5,472 nt of DNA, taken from positions 152 to 5,623 of the forward strand of contig JAGQYZ010000325.1 of the NCBI GenBank assembly GCA_020435865.1. The letters are read 5' to 3'. Below the pieces are notes generated by a model. That model did no database searches. It saw nothing but the letters and a program-made list of their open reading frames with translations, and had not been told where the DNA came from. This document shows, piece by piece, positions 1-5,472 of the stretch; the first letter of the stretch is position 1, and every line of letters begins with the position of its first letter. Both the position numbers and the translations under genes were made by a program. The stretch is from Aequorivita sp. (GTDB lineage: Bacteria > Bacteroidota > Bacteroidia > Flavobacteriales > Flavobacteriaceae).

Positions 1-420
1 AATATGGTAATTACTGAAACTGGTGCAGGTAGTGCCGTTGCAAAGGCTTTGCCGGTTCTTGCAGGTAAGCTTACAAGTAATGCGATTCGTGTTCCAGTTC
101 CAAATGGTTCTTTGGTAGTTCTAAATCTTGAATTGGCCACCCCAACTTCATTGGACGGCATTAATTCTACAATGAAGAAATATGCCTTGGAAGGCGATTT
201 GGTAGAGCAGATAAAATATTCTTTGAGCAACGAACTTGTTTCAAGTGATATTGTTGGTTCTTCAGCTCCAGCAATTTATGATAGCAACGCAACCATAGTT
301 ACCCAAGATGGTAAAAATGTAGTACTGTATGTGTGGTATGACAACGAATATGGCTATAGCCACCAAGTTATTCGCTTAGCGAAATACATTGCGCAGGTTA
401 GAAGATATACATATTATTAA
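1..420 (+). CDS. gap: Glyceraldehyde-3-phosphate dehydrogenase, C-terminal part (5' end outside window)
   Basis: This is the last 139 residues of GAPDH, the NAD(P)-dependent glycolytic enzyme that interconverts glyceraldehyde 3-phosphate and 1,3-bisphosphoglycerate in the cytoplasm. The frame is open from base 1, so the gene begins upstream. The visible part is the end of the catalytic domain. It begins with NMVITETGAGSAVAKALP, matching the family segment just after the catalytic Cys region. Next comes IRVPVPNGS (residues 29-37), whose Arg30 corresponds to the phosphate-binding Arg of the family. WYDNEYGYS (112-120) carries the Asn115 and Tyr119 equivalents of the cofactor-side Asn313 and Tyr317. 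The NAD-binding domain and catalytic Cys lie outside the window. The end RRYTYY resembles the longer GAPDH form I associate with Bacteroidota, which is recall and not tested here. TAA is followed at once by an in-frame TAG, and a strong terminator follows 21 bases later. No disruption is seen. Confidence 0.95.
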   Translation, partial: NMVITETGAGSAVAKALPVLAGKLTSNAIRVPVPNGSLVVLNLELATPTSLDGINSTMKKYALEGDLVEQIKYSLSNELVSSDIVGSSAPAIYDSNATIVTQDGKNVVLYVWYDNEYGYSHQVIRLAKYIAQVRRYTYY

Positions 421-441
421 TAGAAAAATTCCTCCTTTTTA

Positions 442-485
442 AATCAAAAAAATCCTGTTGTTTTGTCAACAGGATTTTTTTGATT
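442..485 (+). terminator. Rho-independent terminator after gap (perfect 19-bp stem)
   Basis: The two arms, 442-460 and 467-485, are exact reverse complements around a six-base TTTTGT loop. The GC-bearing core is ATCCTGTTG/CAACAGGAT, and outside it seven A residues (446-452) face seven T residues (475-481). The A-stem-T shape would work on either strand, but both neighbouring genes are on +, so its job here is to end gap transcription and insulate the lipoprotein gene at 522. Confidence 0.9.
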
Positions 486-521
486 ATATTCGACACCTCT
501 CCTTTTTTTTAACATTTTTTT

Positions 522-1679
522 ATGAAAATTTCAACCAACAAGCTTACCCTCAAAGTTTTACTTGTTTTTTCAATTATACTATTAAACGCTTGCTCAAAAG
601 ACAGCAATGACCCAACCCCACAAGAAACAACCATAACTGTTTCAACCGCAGATTTTTCAAAAACTATGGATGAAAACCCAACTAGCGGACAGCAGATTGG
701 AACTGTTCAAGGAAGCACTAATGAAGGTTCAGTTACGTTTTCAATCACGGAACAAAACCCTGCTGGAGCGTTTTCTATTGATTCGGCTTCCGGAGAACTG
801 AAAGTTGCAGATGAAGCGCTTTTCGATTTTGAAACCAATCCCACAATTACTGGAACGGTGAAAGTGGCGAATGGAGCTGTTTCTAAAAATGCTTTGGTTA
901 CTATTACTCTGAATGATGTTAATGAGGAAAATGTATATAATGGTTCTGTTGTTTTATTTACCCAAGAAGAAGTAAATGATTTTGGAGCAAATAATTATAC
1001 GGTTATAACTGGAGCATTAACCATTGGAAATATTGACACTCAACCAAGTCAAATTACAGATTTAAGTCCTTTAAATAAATTAAAAATCGTTGAGAGTCGC
1101 ATAAATATTGCTACAAATGATTTGTTGGAAAATTTAGATGGGCTAAACAATTTAGAAGATATTGGTGGTTATCTGTGGATTGGGAATAATCCCTTATTGA
1201 ATAATATTTCTGCTTTATTTCATGTTTCTGAAATAGGAGGCTATTTATACATAGAAAATAATGATAATTTAATTAACCTTAATGGGCTAGATAATGTTGT
1301 TTCTATAAGCAGCGACTTAGGAATATATTCAAATGAAAACCTAAGTAACATTAACAGTTTACAGAACTTAACAACGATTGGGGGTGAGTTAATTTTCGAG
1401 AACAACCCAAATTTGTTGGATTTTAATTTTTCCAGCCTGACAGTAATTTCGGAAAGGTTAGACATACGTTATTGCCCAAAAATTACAAACTTGAATAGTT
1501 TATCAAATTTGAATACGGTCGGAACTGACATATATCTTTGGAGTAATTTTGGTCTAATCGATTTATGTGGCTTACAAAATTTACTATTTGGAGATGGATT
1601 AGGGGGAGATTACACCGCATATGGCAATGCCTACAACCCAACAGAACAAGACATTATAGATGGAAATTGTAGCTTATAA
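522..1679 (+). CDS. Surface lipoprotein with cadherin-like domain and leucine-rich repeats
   Basis: This 385-residue protein is predicted to be exported and lipidated. A basic N-terminus and hydrophobic stretch (about 8-22) end in lipobox LNAC with Cys24. The following SKDSND resembles the acidic signal that sends Bacteroidota lipoproteins to the cell surface (inference). Residues about 37-135 look like a cadherin repeat, with MDENP near the start, FSIDSASGEL in the middle, FDFE at 101-104 and LNDVNE at the end. Residues 177-343 are seven consecutive leucine-rich units of 23-24 residues with a recurring L..L.GL.NL..IGGYL.I..N pattern, related to receptor L-domain repeats. Residues 344-385 form a distinct cap with Cys349 and Cys383. 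No type IX secretion C-terminal domain is seen. The ATG at 522 is chosen because it gives a complete signal peptide; seven T residues precede it and there is no Shine-Dalgarno. The ligand and role are unknown; adhesion or binding is a guess from the domains. Confidence 0.85.
   Translation: MKISTNKLTLKVLLVFSIILLNACSKDSNDPTPQETTITVSTADFSKTMDENPTSGQQIGTVQGSTNEGSVTFSITEQNPAGAFSIDSASGELKVADEALFDFETNPTITGTVKVANGAVSKNALVTITLNDVNEENVYNGSVVLFTQEEVNDFGANNYTVITGALTIGNIDTQPSQITDLSPLNKLKIVESRINIATNDLLENLDGLNNLEDIGGYLWIGNNPLLNNISALFHVSEIGGYLYIENNDNLINLNGLDNVVSISSDLGIYSNENLSNINSLQNLTTIGGELIFENNPNLLDFNFSSLTVISERLDIRYCPKITNLNSLSNLNTVGTDIYLWSNFGLIDLCGLQNLLFGDGLGGDYTAYGNAYNPTEQDIIDGNCSL
1050..1550 (+). repeat. 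Seven tandem 23-24-residue leucine-rich repeats within the lipoprotein gene
   Basis: In protein terms the units are residues 177-200, 201-224, 225-248, 249-272, 273-296, 297-319 and 320-343. All are 24 residues except the sixth, which is 23. The clearest pair is 201-224 and 225-248, where IGGYLWIGNN and IGGYLYIENN fall in the same register. Asn-Pro, Asn-Asp or Asn-Glu tends to close a unit. Repeats are conserved at the protein level but diverged at the DNA level, so this is not a recent tandem duplication. Confidence 0.8.
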
Positions 1680-1709
1680 AGTTATTTTAATGATTTTTAA
1701 AAAAAAGTG

Positions 1710-1729
1710 ATTCCCGCCTGCGCGGGAAT
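1710..1729. repeat. 20-base palindromic element ATTCCC-N8-GGGAAT
   Basis: The stem-loop of this terminator is exactly 20 bases with outer hexamers ATTCCC and GGGAAT and inner bases GCCTGCGC. This form matches the pattern described for the neisserial dRS3 repeat (ATTCCC-N8-GGGAAT), and similar extragenic palindromes occur in many genomes. Only one copy is in this window, so whether it is a dispersed repeat here cannot be seen. The simplest reading is a terminator stem that happens to have this form. Confidence 0.4.
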
Positions 1730-1736
1730 TTTTTTT
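1710..1736 (+). terminator. Rho-independent terminator after the lipoprotein gene
   Basis: An 8-bp stem (1710-1717 with 1722-1729) rich in GC (CCCGC/GCGGG) closes a four-base CTGC loop and runs straight into eight T residues (1729-1736). Eight A residues upstream (1699-1706) could extend the pairing after a GTG interruption, giving a bidirectional shape. It lies about 30 bases after the stop codon at 1679 and 67 bases before the next start. Confidence 0.88.
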
Positions 1737-1803
1737 ATGACTTCATTAACTGAAACTTTCCCCACTTTCAATCAAATTTGTTAAAATCAATTATTGCAGA
1801 GAA

Positions 1804-2979
1804 ATGTCAGAAACGAAAAAAAGAAGCCGTTTCAAAAAGAAACGATATACCATTCCAATAATAATTCTTATCCTGCTAATTGCCTTTCGCCTTTATCTTC
1901 CAACATTGGTAAAAAACTACGTAAATAAAGTCTTAGCAGATATTCCCGGCTATTATGGACAAGTGGAAGACATAGATATTTCCCTCATCCGTGGCGCTTA
2001 TGTAATCAACGGAATGTACTTAAGCAAAGGTACCGCAGAATCTCAGGTTCCATTTCTGAATTTTCCAAAAAGCGATATTTCAATCGAGTGGAAATCGCTT
2101 TTTAAAGGGAAAATTGTAAGCGAAATAATAATGACCAGCCCAGAAGTAATTTACGTTTTTGAAGACCAAAAAGAAGAAAGTGGCGATGCCAACACTGATG
2201 ACTGGACCAAAGCTCTCACAGATATTGTGCCTATAGACATCAACCATTTTGAGGTTCACGATGGCAAACTGGCATTCGTTCAACTTTCTGCAGAACCTAA
2301 TATCGATCTTCAAATAGATAAGCTGGAGCTCACTGCTGACAATCTTCGAAATGTTGTTGAAAAAGAACGCATCCTCCCCTCTCCCATTCGAGCCAATGGC
2401 GTTTCTATTGGGAAAGGAAAAGTTTCTTTGGAAGGGAATATGAATCTTGTAAAGAAAATTCCAGATATGGATCTTTCTTTTTCTTTGGAAGATGCAGAAG
2501 CTACAGCTCTAAACGATTTTACAAATTATTATGCCGGCCTAGACTTTGACAAAGGAAAATTTGGTCTTTATAGTGAAATTGCCATTGCCAATGGTCATAT
2601 AGTCGGTTACGTAAAACCATTATTGAACAATACAAAATTAATAGGCAAAGACGATAGCTTCCTCGAAGTGTTATGGGAGGGTTTTATAGGTTTCTTCAAA
2701 TTTGTATTGAAAAACCAAAGCACAGATACCTTAGCGACCAAAGTTCCTTTTGAAGGCGATTTGAATAATGTGGAAGCTGGCGCTTGGCCAACGTTTATAA
2801 ACATTTTTAAAAATGCCTGGATTAAAGCTTTTAAAGGCGAAGTGGATAATGACATTAACTTTAAAGATGCTTTTAAATCTGAAAATCTTACAAAGGAACA
2901 AAAACGCGAACTTCAAAAAAAAGAACGCGAAGAACAGGAAAAAAAGCGCAAAAAAGAGCAACAAGTAAAAAAAGGTTAA
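1804..2979 (+). CDS. DUF748/AsmA-like membrane-anchored protein
   Basis: This 391-residue protein has a strongly basic start (KKRSRFKKKR) followed by one membrane helix (about 15-33), which predicts an inner-membrane anchor with the rest in the periplasm. After it come YVNKVLADIPGYYGQVEDIDISLIRGAYVINGMYL (in two adjoining stretches at about 39-73) and the IEWKSLFKGKIVSEI segment. Both are typical of DUF748 proteins, distant relatives of AsmA/TamB-type envelope proteins that are beta-rich and linked to lipid transport or outer-membrane homeostasis. Most of the protein (50-320) is alternating beta-like sequence. The last 29 residues (363-391) are almost only Lys, Glu, Arg and Gln, probably a charged helix. 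It is short for the family. The start at 1804 is supported by the basic-then-hydrophobic N-terminus. The next gene begins 14 bases after the stop, so co-transcription is likely. Family assignment is from sequence feel, not from a profile search; substrate unknown. Confidence 0.75.
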   Translation: MSETKKRSRFKKKRYTIPIIILILLIAFRLYLPTLVKNYVNKVLADIPGYYGQVEDIDISLIRGAYVINGMYLSKGTAESQVPFLNFPKSDISIEWKSLFKGKIVSEIIMTSPEVIYVFEDQKEESGDANTDDWTKALTDIVPIDINHFEVHDGKLAFVQLSAEPNIDLQIDKLELTADNLRNVVEKERILPSPIRANGVSIGKGKVSLEGNMNLVKKIPDMDLSFSLEDAEATALNDFTNYYAGLDFDKGKFGLYSEIAIANGHIVGYVKPLLNNTKLIGKDDSFLEVLWEGFIGFFKFVLKNQSTDTLATKVPFEGDLNNVEAGAWPTFINIFKNAWIKAFKGEVDNDINFKDAFKSENLTKEQKRELQKKEREEQEKKRKKEQQVKKG

Positions 2980-2993
2980 CTTAAATTTTTTTT

Positions 2994-3434
2994 ATGAAAG
3001 TTATCACTGCATCTATTTCAAATCTTGATCAGCTTGTCCCGTTATTTGATGGGTACCGCGTTTTTTATAAACAAACATCAGATCCTGAAGCCGTAAGAAA
3101 ATTTTTAAAAGAAAGGCTTACAAATCAAGATTCCATACTATTTATTTGTTTAGACAATTCCGATAAAGGATTAGGTTTTACGCAATTATACCCTAGTTTT
3201 TCATCGGTTTCTATGCAGCGCACCTATATTTTGAACGACCTTTTTGTTGCTCCAGAAGCAAGAAAAAAGGGCGTTGGAGAAGCACTTATGCAACACGCAA
3301 AGCAATTCGCAATGAAAAAAAAGAGTAAGGGACTTACTTTGGAAACAGCCATTGATAATCCCGCACAAACACTTTATAAAAAATTGGGCTGGAAAAAAGA
3401 CGTGCTTGTAAATCATTACACTTGGGAAGTGTAA
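2994..3434 (+). CDS. GNAT-family N-acetyltransferase
   Basis: This 146-residue protein has the length and layout of a single-domain GNAT enzyme, which moves an acetyl group from acetyl-CoA to an amine. The N-terminal part (VITASISNLDQLVPLFDGYR) is the usual alpha1/alpha2 region. The core strand LNDLFVAPEAR (80-90) leads into the acetyl-CoA pyrophosphate loop RKKGVGEAL (90-98), a clear motif A (R/Q-x-x-G-x-G). Residues 113-133 hold the strand GLTLETAIDN and the motif B helix with AQTLYKKLGW. Substrate cannot be read from the sequence; small GNATs of this type act on amino groups of metabolites, antibiotics or proteins. The ATG directly follows a run of eight T residues (2986-2993), with no Shine-Dalgarno, 14 bases after the upstream gene. 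The coding frame is intact and all expected motifs are present. Confidence 0.88.
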   Translation: MKVITASISNLDQLVPLFDGYRVFYKQTSDPEAVRKFLKERLTNQDSILFICLDNSDKGLGFTQLYPSFSSVSMQRTYILNDLFVAPEARKKGVGEALMQHAKQFAMKKKSKGLTLETAIDNPAQTLYKKLGWKKDVLVNHYTWEV

Positions 3435-3435
3435 T
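3415..3435 (+). other. Perfect 9-bp inverted repeat over the GNAT stop codon
   Basis: ATTACACTT (3415-3423) and AAGTGTAAT (3427-3435) are exact reverse complements around a three-base GGG loop. The stop codon (3432-3434) lies in the right arm. Only TTG follows directly, and a looser T-rich stretch (3453-3457) comes later. It is therefore at best a weak terminator or an RNA-stability hairpin between the GNAT and TPR genes. The left arm is also coding for the last residues of the acetyltransferase. Confidence 0.45.
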
Positions 3436-3477
3436 TTGTACCAATAAGCGTATTTTTACATATTAAATTTCAATAAA

Positions 3478-3972
3478 ATGGACCATCTTACCAAACTTGA
3501 AGAGTTACTAAACCAAGCAAATACAGACATCAAAAATGGTGCTTTTGACGAAGCTACCAATAAGCTGGAAAAAATTATAGACATGGACCCCAACTTCGGA
3601 AAAGCCTATAATCACTTAGGCTATCTTTATGAAGTGAAATTCAAGGAGTTTGAAAAGGGTGAAACACTCTATAAACTTTGCTTGGAAAAAACACCAATGT
3701 ATCCGCCCGTTTATTACAATTATTCTGTACTTCTTTCAACTCTTGGAAAATATGACGAATTAAAAGAATTACTAGACACAGCTATTAACATTCCTGGCAT
3801 CACAAAATCTACCATTTATAACGAATATGCAATTATGCTAGAACAACAGGGCAAACTGGACGAAGCGATAGATTATTATAAAAAATGCGGAATGGATACT
3901 TTGGATAAAGGCGTTTTGGAACGAGCAAAAGCTTCCATAGACCGTTGTAAGATGAAAAAAGAATTTCTATAA
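3478..3972 (+). CDS. Tetratricopeptide-repeat (TPR) protein
   Basis: This 164-residue, probably cytoplasmic protein has no signal peptide or membrane helix and is made almost wholly of TPR-like helical hairpins, which usually act as protein-protein docking surfaces. Units can be placed at about 6-39 ([20 protein letters not shown]), 40-73 ([12 protein letters not shown], ending KTP), 74-107 ([22 protein letters not shown]) and 112-145 ([26 protein letters not shown]). The Gly/Ala-Tyr and Asp-Glu-Ala positions and Pro-bounded turns fit the TPR pattern, though units 2 and 3 are imperfect. The gene starts 43 bases after the acetyltransferase gene in an AT-rich gap. Its TAA stop shares one base with the trmD start (TAATG), which suggests translational coupling and a steady TPR:TrmD ratio. 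A direct partner role with TrmD is possible but is only inferred from the position. Confidence 0.85.
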   Translation: MDHLTKLEELLNQANTDIKNGAFDEATNKLEKIIDMDPNFGKAYNHLGYLYEVKFKEFEKGETLYKLCLEKTPMYPPVYYNYSVLLSTLGKYDELKELLDTAINIPGITKSTIYNEYAIMLEQQGKLDEAIDYYKKCGMDTLDKGVLERAKASIDRCKMKKEFL

Positions 3973-4643
3973 TGCGAATTGATATTATTACCGTACTTCC
4001 TGAGTTGCTGCAAAGCCCTTTCGAGGCTTCCATCTTAAAACGCGCTATTGAAAAAGGGCTTGTGGAAGTTCATACCCACAACCTTCGCGATTATTCAACC
4101 AATGCTTACAAACAAATAGACGATTACCAATTTGGTGGCGGTGCGGGAATGGTGATGATGATTGAACCCATTGATAAATGTATTTCAGGATTAAAAGCCG
4201 AAAGAAATTACGACGAAATAATCTATATGACACCCGATGGCAAAACCTTTAACCAACATACCGCCAACGAACTTTCACTAAAAGAAAACATAATCATCCT
4301 TTGCGGACATTACAAAGGCGTTGACCAGCGCGTGCGCGATCATTTTATAACGCGTGAAATCTCCGTGGGCGATTTTGTGTTGAGCGGTGGTGAACTTGCC
4401 GCAGCCATTGTTTGTGATGCAGTAATAAGACTTATTCCTGGCGTTTTGGGGAATGAAACCAGTGCGTTGACGGATTCCTTTCAAGATAATTTATTAGCGC
4501 CACCAATTTATACACGCCCCGCAGAATATAAAGGATGGACCGTTCCAGAAATCCTCACAAGCGGAAATACTGGAAAAATTGAAGAGTGGCGAGAAGACCA
4601 AGCTTATAAACGCACTAAGGAACGACGTCCGGATTTGTTGTAA
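3972..4643 (+). CDS. trmD: tRNA (guanine-N1-)-methyltransferase TrmD
   Basis: TrmD uses S-adenosylmethionine to methylate N1 of G37 next to the anticodon in tRNAs reading CNN and some other codons, preventing +1 frameshifts. The protein has 223 residues, somewhat shorter than the 255 of E. coli, and starts with the family sequence [17 protein letters not shown]/trefoil-knot motifs are present: [12 protein letters not shown] (51-62), [13 protein letters not shown] (109-121), [14 protein letters not shown] (131-144) and [16 protein letters not shown] (155-170). Arg153 and Asp168 are 15 residues apart, exactly as Arg154 and Asp169 in the H. influenzae enzyme, where they act in catalysis. The C-terminal tRNA-binding part ends in KERRPDLL. 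The start overlaps the TPR stop by one base, and the stop is a double TAATAA. The rpsP, rimM and rplS neighbours common in Proteobacteria are absent on the sides visible here. Intact and probably essential. Confidence 0.97.
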   Translation: MRIDIITVLPELLQSPFEASILKRAIEKGLVEVHTHNLRDYSTNAYKQIDDYQFGGGAGMVMMIEPIDKCISGLKAERNYDEIIYMTPDGKTFNQHTANELSLKENIIILCGHYKGVDQRVRDHFITREISVGDFVLSGGELAAAIVCDAVIRLIPGVLGNETSALTDSFQDNLLAPPIYTRPAEYKGWTVPEILTSGNTGKIEEWREDQAYKRTKERRPDLL

Positions 4644-4668
4644 TAAATTAGATTAAAGATTACAACAA
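4635..4668 (+). other. 10-bp inverted repeat over the trmD stop codon
   Basis: TTGTTGTAAT (4635-4644) and ATTACAACAA (4659-4668) are exact reverse complements around a 14-base AT-rich loop. The left arm holds the last leucine codons and the TAA. The stem has only two G-C pairs and no T-run follows it (A-run instead), so it does not look like a terminator. It may be a weak mRNA structure at the 3' end of trmD or chance in AT-rich DNA. Confidence 0.35.
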
Positions 4669-4697
4669 CATAAAAAAACAACTAAAACCAATATATA

Positions 4698-5472
4698 ATG
4701 AAAACCAATCAAATTATAACCATGCTGTTCGCAGTCGTTCTTTTCACTGCTTGTAAAAACGACACAAAGGAAAAAGAGAACACTAATACCGAAAATACCG
4801 TGAGTGCAGATTTCAACAAAATGCTCGATAATTATTATGAAGAAGGTTTAAAGCTAAACCCGCTGAACGCAACTTTTTCAGGAGACAAACGCTATAATGA
4901 CAGTTTCCCAAATTTCCTTTCAGATGAATATCTTGCTGAGCTGAATAAATATTATACAAACTATAAGGAAGAAGCATCTAGATTTGATGATGTTGATTTA
5001 AGTGAAACCGAAAAGATGAGCAAAGACATCATTTTGTGGGAATGCAATATAAATCTGGAAACACTCACTTTTAAAAACAATCTATACTTCCCCATTGATC
5101 AAATGTGGTCCGTGAATTTAATGATGGGCCAATTGGCTAGCGGAAGCAGCGCGCAACCTTTTAAAACAGTAGAAGATTACAATAATTGGTTAAAGCGTGT
5201 TGACGGGTTTGTAGTTTGGCTAAACACTGCCGAAAGTAGAATGAAAGAGGGAATGGCGGCTGGTTATGTGCTTCCAAAGTCATTGATTGTAAAAGTAATT
5301 CCACAACTGAAGGCGATGACCGAACCAAATTTAGATGAAAACTTGTTCTTCTCGCCAGTAAAAAATTTTCCAGATACCTTTTCAGATTTAGAAAAACAGG
5401 AACTGGCAAAAGCGTATTCAAAAATGGTCACTAATGAAGTAATTCCCGCTTATCAAAGCCTTCACGATTTTA
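4698..5472 (+). CDS. DUF885 lipoprotein, N-terminal part (3' end outside window)
   Basis: The first 258 residues of a longer protein are visible, and the frame is still open at the window end. It begins with a lipoprotein signal: a hydrophobic stretch (about 5-17) then FTAC with Cys19, followed by KNDTKEKEN, a charged low-complexity linker to about residue 34. The mature part then shows DUF885 features: LKLNPLNATFSGDKRYND (51-68, the family's short conserved opening), FPIDQMWSVNLMMGQLA (131-147), the TVEDYNNWLKRV helix (157-168) and EGMAAGYVLPKSLI (184-197). DUF885 proteins are usually about 550-600 residues, so roughly half is missing, including the region where a metallopeptidase-like HExxH motif would be expected. 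Function is not settled; a peptidase-like role in the envelope is inference. The ATG at 4698 is 54 bases after trmD, in a gap with no terminator, so read-through from trmD is plausible. Confidence 0.82.
   Translation, partial: MKTNQIITMLFAVVLFTACKNDTKEKENTNTENTVSADFNKMLDNYYEEGLKLNPLNATFSGDKRYNDSFPNFLSDEYLAELNKYYTNYKEEASRFDDVDLSETEKMSKDIILWECNINLETLTFKNNLYFPIDQMWSVNLMMGQLASGSSAQPFKTVEDYNNWLKRVDGFVVWLNTAESRMKEGMAAGYVLPKSLIVKVIPQLKAMTEPNLDENLFFSPVKNFPDTFSDLEKQELAKAYSKMVTNEVIPAYQSLHDF

Noticed and set aside
1241..1465. Minus-strand open frame opposite the leucine-rich repeat region
   Set aside because: It lies wholly inside a well-supported + strand gene, has no recognisable domain, and its Leu/Ser/Lys-rich makeup is what the complement of the repeat codons would give. 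The same reasoning rules out the other minus-strand frames at 2080-2313, 2607-2855, 2731-2964, 3201-3416, 3833-4033, 4045-4233, 4278-4484 and 5161-5421.
1737..1784. Fifteen-codon + strand open frame between the terminator and the DUF748 gene
   Set aside because: It starts within the terminator's tail, has no start context or recognisable product, and a frame this short is expected by chance.
1762..1800. Possible Bacteroidota -7 box (CAAATTTG at 1773-1780, one mismatch to TAnnTTTG) before the DUF748 gene
   Set aside because: No TTG or TTTG lies 17-23 bases upstream of it, and such AT-rich near matches are frequent. A promoter is expected somewhere in 1737-1803 but I cannot place it.
2967..2993. 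A7/T8 hairpin between the DUF748 and acetyltransferase genes as a terminator
   Set aside because: The stem would be A-U pairs only apart from one or two G pairs in the loop region, and the T-run directly abuts the next start codon with a 14-base gap, which fits co-transcription better than termination.
3435..3471. Possible promoter before the TPR gene (TTTG at 3435-3438 with TATTTTTA at 3451 or TAAATTTC at 3464)
   Set aside because: The spacing is about 12 bases for the first pair and 25 for the second, both outside the usual range, and each -7 box has a mismatch at the final G.
1..5472. CRISPR array, mobile element, tRNA gene, riboswitch, phage or defence genes
   Set aside because: I looked for spaced direct repeats, transposase motifs, terminal inverted repeats with duplications, cloverleaf folds and toxin-antitoxin or restriction motifs and found none. 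No gap between genes is longer than 124 bases.

Overview
The window reads as ordinary chromosomal DNA of a member of the Bacteroidota, most likely family Flavobacteriaceae. The signs are AT-rich DNA, no Shine-Dalgarno motif in front of any gene, two lipoproteins with Bacteroidota-style Cys-Ser/Lys-Lys/Asn-Asp starts after the lipobox, a GAPDH C-terminus ending in RRYTYY, and a small cadherin-plus-leucine-rich-repeat surface lipoprotein of a type common in marine flavobacteria. All supported genes are on the + strand. I do not assign a genus.

Layout: (1) 1-420 is the 3' end of a glyceraldehyde-3-phosphate dehydrogenase gene, closed by a perfect 19-bp stem terminator at 442-485. (2) 522-1679 encodes a 385-residue lipoprotein with a cadherin-like domain and seven 23-24-residue leucine-rich repeats. 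It is isolated between two terminators and so is probably transcribed alone. Its own terminator (1710-1736) is built on a 20-base palindrome of the form ATTCCC-N8-GGGAAT. (3) From 1804 to the window end there is a tight run of five genes: a membrane-anchored DUF748/AsmA-like protein, a GNAT acetyltransferase, a TPR protein, trmD (tRNA m1G37 methyltransferase) and the first 258 residues of a DUF885 lipoprotein. Gaps are 14, 43, -1 and 54 bases, with no convincing terminator between them, so they may form one transcription unit. The only close coupling is TPR-trmD (TAATG overlap).

Functionally the window mixes central metabolism (GAPDH), tRNA modification needed for reading-frame maintenance (TrmD) and cell-envelope proteins (both lipoproteins and the DUF748 protein). 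I see no CRISPR array, transposase, tRNA or rRNA, prophage gene or defence system, and nothing that amounts to a new biological system. The observations most worth checking are the repeat architecture and composition break in the lipoprotein, the palindromic terminator element, and inverted repeats that straddle two stop codons in the downstream gene run.
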